Shown here piece by piece: positions 42,843 to 55,703 of a stretch of DNA of 64,000 nt. The stretch is from Malus domestica. Taxonomy: Eukaryota; Streptophyta; Magnoliopsida; Rosales; Rosaceae. The position numbers were made by a program, and so were the translations under genes. Position 1 is the first letter of the stretch. Each line of letters begins with the position of its first letter. The DNA is taken from positions 30,185,501 to 30,249,500 of the forward strand of contig NC_091661.1 in NCBI RefSeq assembly GCF_042453785.1. Reading direction: 5' to 3'. Under the pieces are notes generated by a model. The model was not told the DNA's origin. It searched no databases and saw only the letters and a list, made by a program, of their open reading frames with translations.

Positions 42843-45683
42843 ATGGCCGACGTTCAGATGCACGACGCTGAGACCTTCGCCTTCCAGGCCGAGATCAACC
42901 AGCTTCTGAGCTTGATCATCAACACTTTCTACAGCAACAAGGAGATCTTCCTTCGTGAGCTCATCAGCAATTCATCTGATGTGAGTCTCTCCTCTCCGTT
43001 TCTTGCATGTTTTCGTTTCGATTCACCGTATAAATTTGTACGATTTTCCTCCCCAATTTTCCGATAAATCGCTGTGTTGGCGTTTAAAACCCTGATTTTC
43101 GAAGTATAATACGTTCTGTGACAATGTAGTATTGGTTTTTGCTCTTTAATTTACAACTAATATTGATTTGGTTTCATTTTTTTCCACAATTTAATGATTA
43201 ATCACTATGTTTTGTGGTCAATAATCTTGTTTCTGGATTAAAATTTGTTTCCGCGATAAAGTGTGATCTGGAATTTGTAGGATTTTGAGATTGATTGATT
43301 TTTGTTTTTCTCTTAGGCTTTGGACAAAATTCGTTTCGAGAGCCTCACAGACAAAAGCAAGCTCGATGCTCAGCCGGAGCTTTTTATCAGGCTGGTGCCT
43401 GACAAGGCTAACAAGACCCTCTCAATCATTGACAGTGGCATCGGCATGACCAAAGCAGGTATGTATTTGTGTAAATTGCACTTCCTTACTTATCTTATCG
43501 ATCTGTTTGGCTTTCGAGAAAATCCAAGAAAATCCATTAGCATATACCTTTTGATTAGTAAAATTGTGCATTCTGTATTTAAGCTGGCTCCCCTGTTTAT
43601 ATGTATTGTATGATTGTTTCTGTAGACGCTTACAATTGTTCAAAAATCAGAACTTTGGTTATGGAATGCTTAACTAATTATTCTTGGCGTTTTGTTAATT
43701 ACGTAGTCATCGTTTATGATTATGTTAATAAGCTGTGAATCTGATTGCAATTGGTTTCTGTAGATTTGGTGAACAACTTGGGTACAATTGCAAGGTCTGG
43801 AACCAAAGAATTCATGGAGGCATTGCAAGCCGGAGCCGATGTGAGCATGATTGGTCAGTTTGGTGTCGGTTTCTACTCGGCCTATCTCGTTGCTGAGAAG
43901 GTCATTGTGACCACCAAGCACAATGACGACGAGCAGTACATCTGGGAGTCACAGGCTGGTGGTTCCTTCACTGTCACAAGGGATGTCAATGGCGAACCGC
44001 TCGGCAGGGGCACCAAGATCACCCTCTTCCTCAAGGAGGATCAGGTAAAGAATTGAGCCAATGTTTTAAGTCTTTAATTATATAATTAAGAAGAAGAGTT
44101 GGGTATTAATTCGTTTTTGTGATTGTGATCAGTTGGAGTATTTGGAAGAGAGGAGGGTCAAGGATCTTGTGAAGAAGCACTCTGAGTTCATCAGCTATCC
44201 AATCTATCTCTGGACCGAGAAGACTACCGAGAAGGAGATCAGTGACGACGAAGACGAAGATACCAAGAAGGAAGAGGAAGGAGATGTTGAGGAGGTTGAT
44301 GAGGACAAGGAGAAGACATCAAAGAAGAAGAAGATCAAGGAGGTTTCTCACGAGTGGCAGCTCATCAACAAGCAGAAACCCATCTGGCTCCGAAAGCCCG
44401 AAGAAATCACCAAGGAGGAGTACGCTGCCTTCTACAAGAGCTTGACCAATGACTGGGAGGAGCACCTTGCTGTCAAGCATTTCTCAGTCGAAGGCCAGCT
44501 CGAATTCAAGGCCATCCTCTTCGTCCCGAAGAGGGCTCCTTTCGATCTTTTCGACACTAGGAAGAAGATGAACAACATCAAGCTCTATGTCAGGAGGGTG
44601 TTCATCATGGACAATTGCGAGGAGCTGATTCCGGAGTACCTCGGATTCGTGAAGGGTGTCGTCGATTCGGATGATTTGCCTCTCAACATCTCTCGTGAGA
44701 CGCTGCAACAGAACAAGATTTTGAAGGTGATCAGGAAGAACCTTGTGAAGAAATGTATTGAGATGTTCAATGAGATTACTGAGAACAAAGAGGATTACGC
44801 CAAGTTCTACGAAGCCTTCTCCAAGAATTTGAAATTGGGCATCCATGAGGACAGCCAGAACAGAGCCAAATTGGCCGATCTCCTCCGCTACCACTCGACC
44901 AAGAGCGGTGACGAGGTGACAAGCCTGAAGGACTACGTGACCAGAATGAAGGAGGGTCAGAAGGACATTTACTACATCACCGGAGAATCGAAGAAGGCGG
45001 TGGAGAACTCTCCGTTCTTGGAGCGCCTGAAGAAGAAGGGCTACGAAGTTCTTTACATGGTGGATGCCATTGACGAATATGCCGTCGGACAATTGAAGGA
45101 ATACGACGGCAAGAAGCTGGTGTCCGCCACCAAGGAGGGTCTCAAACTCGATGACGAGACAGAGGAAGAGAAGAAGGCAAAAGAGGAGAAGAAGAAGTCA
45201 TTTGAGAACCTCTGCAAGACAATGAAGGACATTCTGGGAGACAGGGTCGAGAAGGTGGTGGTTTCCGACAGGATTGTCGACTCGCCCTGCTGCTTGGTGA
45301 CCGGAGAATACGGGTGGACGGCCAACATGGAGAGGATCATGAAGGCGCAGGCGCTGCGGGACAACAGCATGAGCTCCTACATGTCGAGCAAGAAGACGAT
45401 GGAGATCAACCCGGACAACGGAATCATGGAGGAGCTGAGGAAGAGGGCGGAGGCTGACAAGAATGACAAATCCGTGAAGGACCTCGTGCTGCTGCTGTTC
45501 GAGACTGCTCTGCTGACCTCCGGCTTCAGCCTGGATGACCCCAACACTTTCGCGGCGAGAATTCACCGGATGTTGAAGCTGGGGCTGAGCATTGAGGAGG
45601 AGGAGATCGGCGGCGATGATACTGACATGCCTGCTCTGGAGGAGGACGGTGCTGAGGAGAGCAAGATGGAGGAGGTGGACTAA
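42843..45683 (+). CDS. HSP90: Cytosolic heat shock protein HSP90
   Basis: Four exons: 42843-42980, 43317-43458, 43764-44044, 44133-45683; 703 residues, the normal length. The N-terminal ATP domain has the signature [15 protein letters not shown] split by intron 1, [11 protein letters not shown], and [14 protein letters not shown] charged Glu/Asp/Lys linker spans about residues 215-255. The middle domain has the catalytic-loop region [17 protein letters not shown], and the C-terminus is MEEVD, the dock for TPR co-chaperones. This marks it as cytosolic. It folds kinases, receptors and other clients. Exon 4 is GC-rich with strongly biased codons, fitting high expression. There is no sign of damage. 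Confidence 0.98.
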
Positions 45684-46721
45684 GCCAGTTTCTGCGTTTT
45701 GGAGTCAATTGGGATGTCATTTGAGTTTGTGGATATTTCGGGTATTTTGGTTTACCTAATTGTTGGTAGGTGTCGCGGTCTTATTGGATGAAAGTTGTCC
45801 CCGTGGTGTGTCAATCTTGTAGTGTCTTTTAATTTTGTGTTGTCAGTTTTCAGTCCGTGTCAAAACTTGATGGTGGTTAATTCTGAAACTCGATAATGTT
45901 AATATAATTTTGAGTTTCTCATATTTTTTGTGCTTTTTCTTTTTCACTTGTATTGTTACCTACTCTCCTTGGCTTTAGGTTAAAAATCGATTTGGGTTTG
46001 GGTTGAGTTCGGGGTTTCAACTTATTACATGAGAGATTCGAGTTGGTCAAGTTAGGTTTGGACGAGTTTTTACTTGTTTCGATCAGCTCAATGGCTCAAT
46101 GAAACTAAAATAGGTTATTAGGTTATTAGGTTTTAGGGACTCGGTGTCGGTGAGAAAGTTACATAATTAAATATTTTTTTTTTGAAGTTTAAAAAACAAA
46201 GTGTTTTATGTAAAAAACAAGTTTATTATAAAAAATACATAAAATGCTTTTCAAGTTTAAAAATAATTTCATCAAAAATGGCTTCATTAATTTTAAAAAT
46301 CCTTTCAAACAAACTGTTTAAAATTGGATTGAGTTGAGAGCGACTGAGTTCCACAGCCCTGTAATGTGCAAATACGTCATTTGCTGGCTTAATCTAATGT
46401 AATATGCGACATGTCGTACTCTAGTTTTGGGCCCAAGCAACATGTCCAATTATCATGTTGTCGTTTGTTTATGCCTTGGACTGACATTAGAAGGCCACAT
46501 GAATTTGATGGTAGGCGAGGCCCAGGGAACGCTTGCTTGGGGCGCACGTTTTCTCTGCTCGGGGGCGGAGGGTGGGGATGTAATTTCCATGAAACGTCAT
46601 GTTCTACCAGTCAATTAACTCGATTTGAATTTTTACAGTCCTTTTGGTACAGCCTGTCACTTTCCGGCTACCTTTTCAGTGTACAATTTTCAATTATGCA
46701 GTGATTGTTTCCCCTGCGGAA

Positions 46722-46892
46722 CGAGAATCCCCGGATCTTCATCTCGAAAATTCTTTCATCATATATTGTGTGGTTAATTTTCGTCAGATACTATTTATAT
46801 TTTATTTTAAATAAAAAGATTTACAATAAATTATAGTCACACGATATAAGAGAACAATTGTAATTGGAGAATTTTCGGAATCCTCATTCTCC
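46722..46892. mobile_element. MITE family B, copy 5
   Basis: Ends GAGAATCCCCGGATCTTC and GGAATCCTCATTCTCC, with the family centre TCATCATATATTGTGTGG and a mirrored ACACGATATAAGAGAAC. About 170 bases, non-coding, decayed. Confidence 0.5.
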
Positions 46893-47636
46893 CCTGCAAC
46901 CACGTTTCGTCTTATTTATTTGACGGGGAACAATAAGTTGCAGGTCTCCATCAACCTTCCCAAAAATGGCAAATGCCTTCATACTTTCTACCACTCCAAT
47001 TAAGGTAAAAACTCTATGGTTAGTATTGGTTAAACAAAAATATTGGTTAAGTTTTTTTATTTTATTTTATTTTTTTATAACTTCCGTAAGGCCAAAATTA
47101 GGTAGTTTGCTTGCAAAGTTGCAAGAGTGAAGGAAAGGCAACTCGAATAAGTAAACAATCGGTAACAAGTAGTTCCGAAATAAAAAGAGTACAAGTGAGC
47201 ATACGATTTCATGTAAATTTCCGTCTTTATTGCGTTCAATTTTTATTAAAGAAAATTGTTTATAAAAAATGAAACCATCGATAAATGAAATTATTATGTT
47301 TTCGGGTTGATCAAGAAAATATTTGATGATTGTCTAATTAGACGAGCTCTCATATAAATTAAGTACCATTTGTAATTAGGTTGAATCATCACACACAAAA
47401 TTTACGTTTTGTGGAAAATGTTGTACAAATGACGTGGTTAGGATTTTTTCCCACTTGGCACATATTTTTTTGTTTATTTTTCAATGGATCCGGCCAAATC
47501 GGAGTTTTGGACAAGGACATATTTGGGCGCTGCAATGCTCCTCAAGGGGCCAACCAATGTGGTCTTCCCATGTCACCAAGTCAAATACCCAACCAGGTCA
47601 AACAGATTCAACTCGGGCAACTTCGGCGTTTCTGTC

Positions 47637-47644
47637 CCACGTGG
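47637..47644 (+). promoter_or_regulatory. Perfect G-box palindrome
   Basis: CCACGTGG lies 480 bases before the start codon of the eIF4E-binding-like gene. G-boxes are bound by bHLH and bZIP factors, including light-pathway regulators. Site match only. Confidence 0.4.
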
Positions 47645-48123
47645 CAAGCCCCCGTCAAAGCTACACTATGTACGTCCTCACCCGCTCCGCAGCGGATTAT
47701 TCTCCCGCAAAACTTGTATGCGTACATTATGCATATTTCCCCTATTGGCGATAGCTCTGCAGAAAGGCAACACAAACCAGGTAGTGCTCATCATAATCTT
47801 CTCTCTCAAGAATTTTCTCTCACTTTCTCGCCAACCAAACACTCATTTCGCCAAACCCTAAGATATTTTCCCGGAAAATTTTGCACACGAAGAGTTTCAT
47901 ACTTCACTGGAAACTCTGATTTCGTCAGCATTGTCAAAGTTTTGCTTTCTTTTTTTTTTTTGTAATTATTTCCTTAATTTTCTAGTAATTTTTTGCTTCT
48001 TATTTCTCTGTCCGTACAGAGAAACACAGAGTATTGAAGATTTTGCATATTTTTGCATCTTGATCTTTGAAGGTTTGTGGAGGAGGCAGAAAATCTGCAG
48101 TTGATTTGAAGTGACTGGTTAAA

Positions 48124-51100
48124 ATGCCGGATTTTCCCGGGAAAATGAGCTCGGAAAGTGAGGACAAGGGTCGACTTCCGCACTCTGAATCTGACGCACA
48201 AGACCTCGCCAAGTAATCTAATATCGCTTTTTAAGTATTCTTTGCATTATTATAATCTTTTGAGCTGATCTTCCTAATAAAATATTCAATATGCTACTTT
48301 TACTGTTATATTGTTATTTTGCTGTTTGGATACCGAGAAAATGGAGGAAGTGAATTAATCCTGCTCAAATTTTCTGTTTGGTTACCGAGAAAATATTCTC
48401 GTTTTTGTGATTTTGTTTTTACTGAAGTCACTAAACCTGCTTAAATGCCGTGATATTAGCCTAATTAGCTGATAACTTGTTTTTTATTTTCTGAATTTTA
48501 TTCAGACATTCAAGGATTACATATAGTAGGGATATTTTGTTCTCTCTAGCAAATGTGGATGCAAGCATAAAACTTCCGAGTGGGATCGAATCTTCGATTT
48601 TAAGGTACAATACTTAATGCTTGGTTGTTTACATATTTTTCGAAATTATTCTGTGTATAGCTAGCTATTGGTTCGTGCTCTTATGCTTTTACTTTGATGA
48701 TTGTCCTGGAACAGTGAACTTTATTCTGTGTGTCCTCGTTCGTCACAACCTTCTCGTGATTCAGGTGTGTAGTTTATGGTTTCCTAACACTGTTTTTAGC
48801 CCTCCGCATTCTGCGAACTGTTCTCTCTGTATTTGGAGAATACTCTTGCATTTTGATTCTGTTTACAATGAGCGTCCATGTGAAAGATGGCATGACAACG
48901 TACATAAATGACATGTTTGTTGCAAAACTCAGAATATCGTGGACTTCTGGGAAACGGGCACGAACTGGGAGTATATGGACGCTTTCCTGGGGATTCTGCT
49001 TCCATGTTGCAAAACAGTCCTCACCTACTCCATAAGAGCAAAGAACCATATCGTCCTCGACAACTCTATAAGGTCCGATTGATAACTTTCTTATTCTATT
49101 TCAAACTACGGCATTAGCCAAGCCTGTATGATGTCTTTAATTAAGTAATTCTCATTAGCCATTTTTGGTCCTTATATATTTGCATGGATTTAGAAGGTGT
49201 TGCTAAAGACATCTACTTAAAAGTTTTAATTTATAACCTTTCAGGCAGTGAATCGTTTGGGGACAAACCCTTGGAATTCGTACAATGATGAGACTTTTGG
49301 TTCTTCCGAGTGTCCAAGTCAGAAGGAAGAAGAGGAGGGAAACATTACAAGAGGTGCGACGATCTCCTTGTGCTATTGCATTTAAAAATACTGGAAGTTT
49401 TGGGTTGTAGTTATGTAGTGCATTCTTGCCTTTTTAGTTTGCTTCTTCGATAGATTACTGAAGAAGTTTCCTAATGCAAATGTAAACTACTGACCATCAG
49501 TTTTGTTTGGTGGCAGAAGCACATGAAAAAGCCGTCCAAGAGAAGCAAACTCAAAATTCAAACGAGCATGACGAAACTTCCAAATTTGGCTTGTCTCTTG
49601 AGGATTCTACTAACAGTACGAGAAACAAATGTGAAACATCAGAGGAACATGTAGTATCCCCTGCTTCACCTGTCAATTCTTCCAACAGTGCATCACAACA
49701 AACTCCTGTATCTGGACAAGAATTATCCCCAGGTCTCCTGGCCATATCCGTTGACGAGGATACTGAAGCAAAATTCTTAATTGATTCGATCATACCAGAG
49801 GTATGCGTGATGCTTAACTAACTTATTAGTCTAAATTTGAACATCATTTTTCTGTCTCACCCCTTTGTTAAATGTCTTGCCCGCAGCATTCTGATCTGAC
49901 CACAATTCACCCCGAGGACCCTGAAATCTGTTGTTCTAAATTTGTTCACCAGTTTCATGTTACAGGTAGAGTTGCAAATGTTGATTGTTCTTTAGTAGCT
50001 TAATATTTTGTGGAAATTGTGGTTTCAACTGAACATTTTGACCTCTGTCCATTAAATTTTAACTTGCATTAGCTGCTGAAATATGGAGAGAAGCTAATGT
50101 TTTTTTGCATTTCTCCAGAGAAAACGCCTAGCTATGGCATATCTTGCTGTGAACGGTCTGAATTTATAGCTCATGAAGTTTCAGAGGACCTGACTCAAGA
50201 ACCATCATACGGTGGTTCCGGAGAGGGATTGCAATCAACTGATGCATCTTCTTTCATTCAACAAGGTTCTGTTGAAAGGTCAGGAAAGAATGGCATTTCA
50301 GAACCGTGCAATTTGCCACTTCCAATTGCAGATAAATATGTCTTTCCTTCAACCACTGAAGAATATGAACTCATTTCAATGGATGGGGAAGACAGCTTGT
50401 CCTCAAGCTCTGGTGAACAAAGTAAGGGCAGGGAAACTCAGTTAGTCTCTGATGATTTTGTAGAAAAACTCAGATTGGGTGTTCAATTTGACCCGGGATC
50501 AGAATCTATAGCTTATGGAGTGTCAAAGGACTTGACCCGAGAACCATCATATGATACAGTTTCTGGGAAGGGATTGCAATCAACTGATGCAACTTCTTTA
50601 ATTCAGCAAAGCTCTTTAGAAAGGTCGGCAAGGAATGATGTTTCAGAACCATGCAAGTTCCCACTTCCTATTGACGAATATGCACTCATTTGGCTGGATT
50701 GTGAAAATATGCTGTTTTCAAGCTCTGGTGAGAAAAGTAAGAGCAGGGAAAGTCGGTTGGCCTCTAATGATTTGCTCGAAAAAATGAGATCCGGTGTTCC
50801 ATTTGACCCAGGGTTGATACACAATCCTGTCAGCTGCATTGATGATCTGGAGAGTTTTCCCATTGAGCTTCTTTTGCCCGATGAGGACAGCCTAATTACA
50901 GCGGATGACTTCAAGTTTACACCCGAAAAGGACAATAACACAATTGAAGGTAGTCCAGTCAAAGCTGATGGGGTAAACTCAAGTTCACCGTTTGCTATTT
51001 CCACGAATCTAACAGGCTTGAATATTTTCAAAGATGAAAAATCTACTCAACGGAGTTCAGAAGATTCCACTTCCTTCTGTAATTCGTATAATGTTGTCAC

Positions 51101-51757
51101 TGGCTTGGGGACTTACAGTAACAGTCAAGAACTACAAGCATACAGAAGCCCTGCAACATTTCATCGGGTACGAACCATACAATCAAGACAGACGAAGCAA
51201 ACATCTTTTTGTCCATTAGATTCTCATCCAGCTCAAGCTCGCAAGGCCTCCGTCCCATCCCACCATCCTTTCTCTACTAATATACTCCCCAGCACTGTCC
51301 ATCACTCCCTTGCAAAACAACACCAGCAACTGCTGCAGATGCACGTTCCAGGAAGGATTCCACAACACCAACTTAGTGGGTGTCCCGGAGGTGCAATGAC
51401 TCATTGTCCTTGTGATCAATCTCGTTACTTGCAGGAGTTCGGCCCTACTCAAGATTTTCCTTTGAACTACCAGCCACCAAGTCATGGATCTTTCGAAATG
51501 CCAGGTCTAGGTACGATGTGGGAAGTTAGTTAATCTGATATTTTGGCATCGAATCTCTTTCGAGCTTTCTACCTGCTGTCATAATTCGGAAAAGTATGAT
51601 CCAGTAGTAATATTTGTTTCCGTTGCTTTTGGTGTTTTCAGGGTTTCGTGTCTATGGGAGCACCGATGATCTGACTTTCAACACCCCTCTGCAAGAAACT
51701 CAGCGCAAGGCGGGGACAGGCTTCTACCTTGGCCGGCCATACTCGGACAACCTTTGA
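48124..51757 (+). CDS. Plant CBE1-like protein with eIF4E-binding motif
   Basis: Nine exons: 48124-48212, 48506-48604, 48715-48764, 48933-49072, 49245-49353, 49517-49800, 49887-49965, 50119-51510, 51642-51757; 785 residues. An in-frame stop just upstream supports the start. Residues 36-42, YSRDILF, fit the canonical eIF4E-binding motif Y-x4-L-hydrophobic, followed by LPSGIESSILSELY. Next come GLLGNG and EPYRPRQLYKA, then a long Ser/Glu-rich disordered region. Near the end LLQMHVPGRIPQHQL resembles a C-terminal block of the plant family around At4g01290 (CBE1), from memory. Members bind the cap-binding factor eIF4E and influence translation. Exon 8 holds a tandem duplication: 50157-50498 and 50499-50813 encode similar blocks of about 105-114 residues. 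Family assignment is moderate; the frame is certain. Confidence 0.75.
50157..50813 (+). repeat. Internal tandem duplication in exon 8 of the CBE1-like gene
   Basis: Copy 1 (50157-50498, 114 codons) and copy 2 (50499-50813, 105 codons) both run from an SE-IA-VS-DLT-EPSY opening to a closing FDPG. Shared words include GLQSTDA, SSGE and LPLPI. DNA identity by eye is high in the first third (GGGATTGCAATCAACTGATG occurs in both). Both keep frame. Confidence 0.85.
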
Positions 51758-52562
51758 GAAACAAAGCGGTTAACGAACATCTTTACGGCATCAGCTTATA
51801 CGTTGATTCTACCAATCTGTAGATGATGCGACTGTAAATATTTCGGTGTTCACTTCAAGTTTGACTATTAGTTTCTACTGAAATATGACTCTGTACAAGG
51901 AAAGCAACGACGCGAAAAAGGCGAAAATAGAACAGCAGCTTAAGAAGCTTAAAGAAAAGGGGGAGAAAAGTTATCTTTACGATTCTGGCTCGATTTTGCT
52001 TGTTAAAATTTTATGTTAGGTACTTGCTTTACTGTATTCTGTTGTGACAACCATTTCAAGTTGAACCGAAAACTGCCGGAGAATGGTTCGAGAGCCAGAT
52101 GAATGACCAGGGATCGCGCCCAAGCCGCAAGGGCTTCTGGCGCGATTATTGTACACAAAAAACCGAGATTACAGTACACAGAAAGTCGGACGCATCCAAT
52201 TTCAAGAGGAATTCAAACAGGCATGCAAACACCATGCCAACATCGCATAATCAACAACGAAAACTTGAATACAACGGGATGTACAAAATAACTTGAACTA
52301 ACTATACCGAAACCCGTTACTTATATCTTGATGTATACAACCACAGCAAAATGCCATACAAGTGACATGTTTTGCGGTCGACGAGCTCACTACACTTACA
52401 ACGCAGTATCACGAAGAGTCAATACCTAGATGAAACCTGACGCTTTCTAATAGTTGCCGTTTCATCTGCTGGATGCCAAGACCAGTTGGGCAAAGATTAC
52501 ATTTGAAATTCAAGCACCGCCAACGGGATGAGAAGAAAGCTTCCAAGCTCCAGAACTACCAC
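51758..52562. other. Convergent 3' flanks of the CBE1-like and REVEILLE-like genes
   Basis: Between two stop codons on opposite strands. It should hold both 3' untranslated regions. No gene or clear repeat was seen. Confidence 0.5.
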
Positions 52563-55466
52563 TTAAGAAACTTTCTCGTGTTGATTGTCACAACGGCTTT
52601 TAGTTTCATCACTGAGATTCCCTGTATCCGCATCCATCTTGTGGGATGAAAGCAACTGTCTCTGGATCCAATTTAAAAGTTCATCAATATACTTGCTTTT
52701 AAGAGATCAACTAAATAAACTATAGCTTGTTATGATAAATCTTGCTCCAATAGTAAAAGCAAAGCTAAGAATAAATCAGAGGTTAGTGGAAGGGAAATTT
52801 ACATGATCCTCGAAATCAGGATTGGTCAAATTCATGGACAGGTTTCGCATCAACAGTAACACCTGAAGAGGAGCCAAAGAAAAATAATAAGATCACAAGC
52901 CAATTACAATTACAAAAGAAAATTGTAAATCTATACGAGGCAGTAACCGAACACTAGTTTAGATAACAAACAAATATATAGACTACACTCAAAACTTAAA
53001 AGTGATTGCACATGAGGTCAGAAGGGAGAAAAGTACCGTTTCAACATCTATCGGATCCATCTTCTTCAGATTCTGCATATGACCTGTAACATTGGGGTCA
53101 AAGACGCTGCCAATGAATCCGTATACTTGAGTAAAGTCGGGAAGAACTGCAGAAAACAAGTAAGTGTCACATTCATGGAAAAACACTTTTTTCTAGCTAT
53201 AAATTTGTAATCCATAGCTCAGGCCACGGCACACAGCAAACAAAACGGGTGACATACAAATTCAAGAGTTGCAACTGTGCATTGCTAATAAAAATCCAGA
53301 TTCATTACTGGTTCCAACTGTGACAAGCCGTTAGACATGTAGTCTTATCCAGAGAAGAGAGTACATAAATAGTGCAATTCCTCGTCTATGACACATACAA
53401 AATGAAAACCAAGGCCATGACGACAAAGATGTGCACTTTTCCGGTGTTTAACAGAACAAATGAAGGAAACATACACATAGCTGTGTTTATCTCCTAAAAG
53501 TTTGATACATTGAGTATCCAATTACACGTTGAAACAGAAAACCTGTGCACACATACAAGAATGAAATTCCATGTTCTTGCCACATTATATCCCACTTCAA
53601 GGTGACAGAGTTCAAATTCAAGATCAAAGAATTAGAATCATTATGTGACTAAAGTTGTCGGGTGAGAAAAAAACTGCAAACAGGAAGACTGAAGCCTCAC
53701 CTCTCAATGCATGGCTATGGTTCACTTGATCAGTTGTTCCACCAACTGGTTGAGCTTTAGGGGTGCTTTCTGGGGTGCTGCAACTGTTGTTCGGCACAGT
53801 TGCTGGCCCTGAAACAACCACCACATGAAAAAGAAATCATCAAATTTGTGAACGACAGCATTAATGTACACTGAGATCAAGTCATTGTGATGAATTAAAC
53901 TATTTAATAGTCGCACCTTTGGACTCGTGAGATGGATTGGCTGTTTGCACAGAACCATTAGTCCAAGAAGTGGCTACAGGGATGGGACTCATTAGCATTG
54001 ATGATGAATCTGGCCTTTGATTAAACCCAGATTCAAGTAAAGCAGATGAAGACTGACATGACACAGATACCGGCGGAAGTGCCAAAGCTGGAAAACATAG
54101 CACATATGAGCAAGGGTTGTATAGACTTTGTCATATGAAAAACAGGATACACAAAACAGAAACCATTCACACCATTTTTTGAAGCTTTTTGAGGATACGG
54201 ATGAGCAGCTTTCCTTTTTGGCCTAGGGGGAGGTAGATGCTCGCTTGTCCCATTCTTTTGAACCTTTAGAAAATACTTCTGTGCATGACTACGTATCTGC
54301 GAAAAGAATCCTTCTTATGAGTAAGGGAGTTCATTATTTCCTAATTGATGAATTTGTAGACATAAGACTAAACCAAAAGCATAAGTTGGTGATAATTGAA
54401 ACTCAAGCAGTCTTCCTCTTTGCATAGGAAACTATAGAACGAATCAAGAAAACTAACCTGTATGACTGTCTTTGACCCAATGAAAGCCTCAATCTTTTTC
54501 CAATCGCGATCGAAGCTGAATACAACAGAGGGTACATTAACAAAATTAGGGAATAACCCAAAAATTTATACCAAATTGAGCTAAAACTCAAATGGGCTGA
54601 CCATCATAACAAATAATAATACAAATCATTATTGAGAAAATCAATTGCCACTAAAATCCTACTCTTTTTCCACATTCCCGAAACTTCTATCTTCTTTCTT
54701 TCCTACTAAAATCCTACTGTTTCTCTACAACCAAACAAATCCTACTCTTTTTCCCACTTAAGTCCTACACTTTCTCAACAACCAAACAAGTCCTTACAAA
54801 CCTCAAAACACAAACAAAATTTATACCATTTCTTTCCCCCACATTTTAAACCCAATTCAAAACTAAATTCCTACTCTTTTTCCACATTCCTGAAACTTCT
54901 TGTTTTTTCTTCCTTTCCTAAATTTTCTCAGCAACCAAACAAATCCTACAAATTTTAAAACCCAATTCAACACTAAATTCCTACCCTTTTTCCACATTCC
55001 TGAAACTTCTCGTTTTTTCTTCCCTTCCTAAATTTTCTCAGCAACCAAACAAATCTTACAAATTTCAACACACAAAATCTACACCATTTTTTCCCCACAT
55101 TTCAACACCCAATTCGGAACTACAACTCTGTCCCCCTAAATTCATATGTAACATATACAGAATTGAAGAATTAAGAGAATTTAACAAAAAAATAAACAAA
55201 AAAATAATTAAAGAAATTAGGAGAATTTAAATTTACAGCTGGAGGGCTTCGAGGAACTTGTCGTGCTCCGGTTCGCTCCAGCTCTCTCTGGACTTGGTAA
55301 TAGTGTAGGGCTTCCGAATCTTCTTGCTGAGATCCTCCGCCGAAGACGACGTCGTTGACGCCGTCGCAGTGACCGAGGCGAACGGCCCGAGTCCGCCCAA
55401 CGCCATGCCGTTTACGTCCGGATCCAAGTACAAGCCCTCTGGCAGGTTCGGGTTTTTGGATACCAT
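52563..55466 (-). CDS. RVE6: REVEILLE-type single-MYB transcription factor (RVE6/RVE8 group)
   Basis: Eight exons (high to low): 55466-55237, 54515-54458, 54296-54173, 54087-53917, 53808-53701, 53146-53037, 52862-52803, 52661-52563; 319 residues. The MYB domain covers about residues 52-107 and contains the SHAQKYF signature (99-105), preceded by [13 protein letters not shown] Pro/Lys-rich [19 protein letters not shown] block follows, typical of the RVE group. The C-terminal [17 protein letters not shown] and [10 protein letters not shown] match the conserved region specific to RVE4/6/8 proteins. These are nuclear activators that bind evening elements and act in the circadian clock. The N-terminus [15 protein letters not shown] is closer to RVE6 than RVE8 from memory, so the exact paralogue is not certain. 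Confidence 0.92.
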
Positions 55467-55680
55467 AAATTGCGGAATAGTCGGATTCGGGTTTTTTTGA
55501 TGAAAGAAGCCGCGGCTCTTCTGGAGGCGGCGGAAATTTTATATAAGGACTCGGGGATTGTTGGATGCGGCGGAGATTTAGGTGGGTGTGCAGCTGGCCA
55601 ATAGTAACTCGCCACGTTTACGGTCGTCAGATTGACTGATTGGTCCTTTCCAATTTTAGGAAAATTTGGGAAATAAGATT

Positions 55681-55703
55681 AATATATATATATATATATA
55701 TAT
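55681..55703. repeat. (TA)n microsatellite
   Basis: About eleven TA units upstream of the REVEILLE-like gene. Confidence 0.85.

Larger units (their letters stand above)
45684..48123. other. Spacer between HSP90 and the eIF4E-binding-like gene
   Basis: Contains the HSP90 3' region, a decayed Tourist-like copy at about 46170-46320, a family B MITE (46722-46892) and, from about 47400, the promoter and leader of the next gene. Overlapping open frames at 47380-47965 look like chance, with no conserved wording. An in-frame stop closely precedes the start codon at 48124. Confidence 0.5.

Noticed and set aside
44484-45092. Long open frame antisense to HSP90 exon 4
   Set aside because: A shadow of biased HSP90 codons; no domain.
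47380-47965. Overlapping open frames before the eIF4E-binding-like gene
   Set aside because: Three overlapping frames compete and none looks conserved. The region is better read as promoter and leader of the gene starting at 48124.
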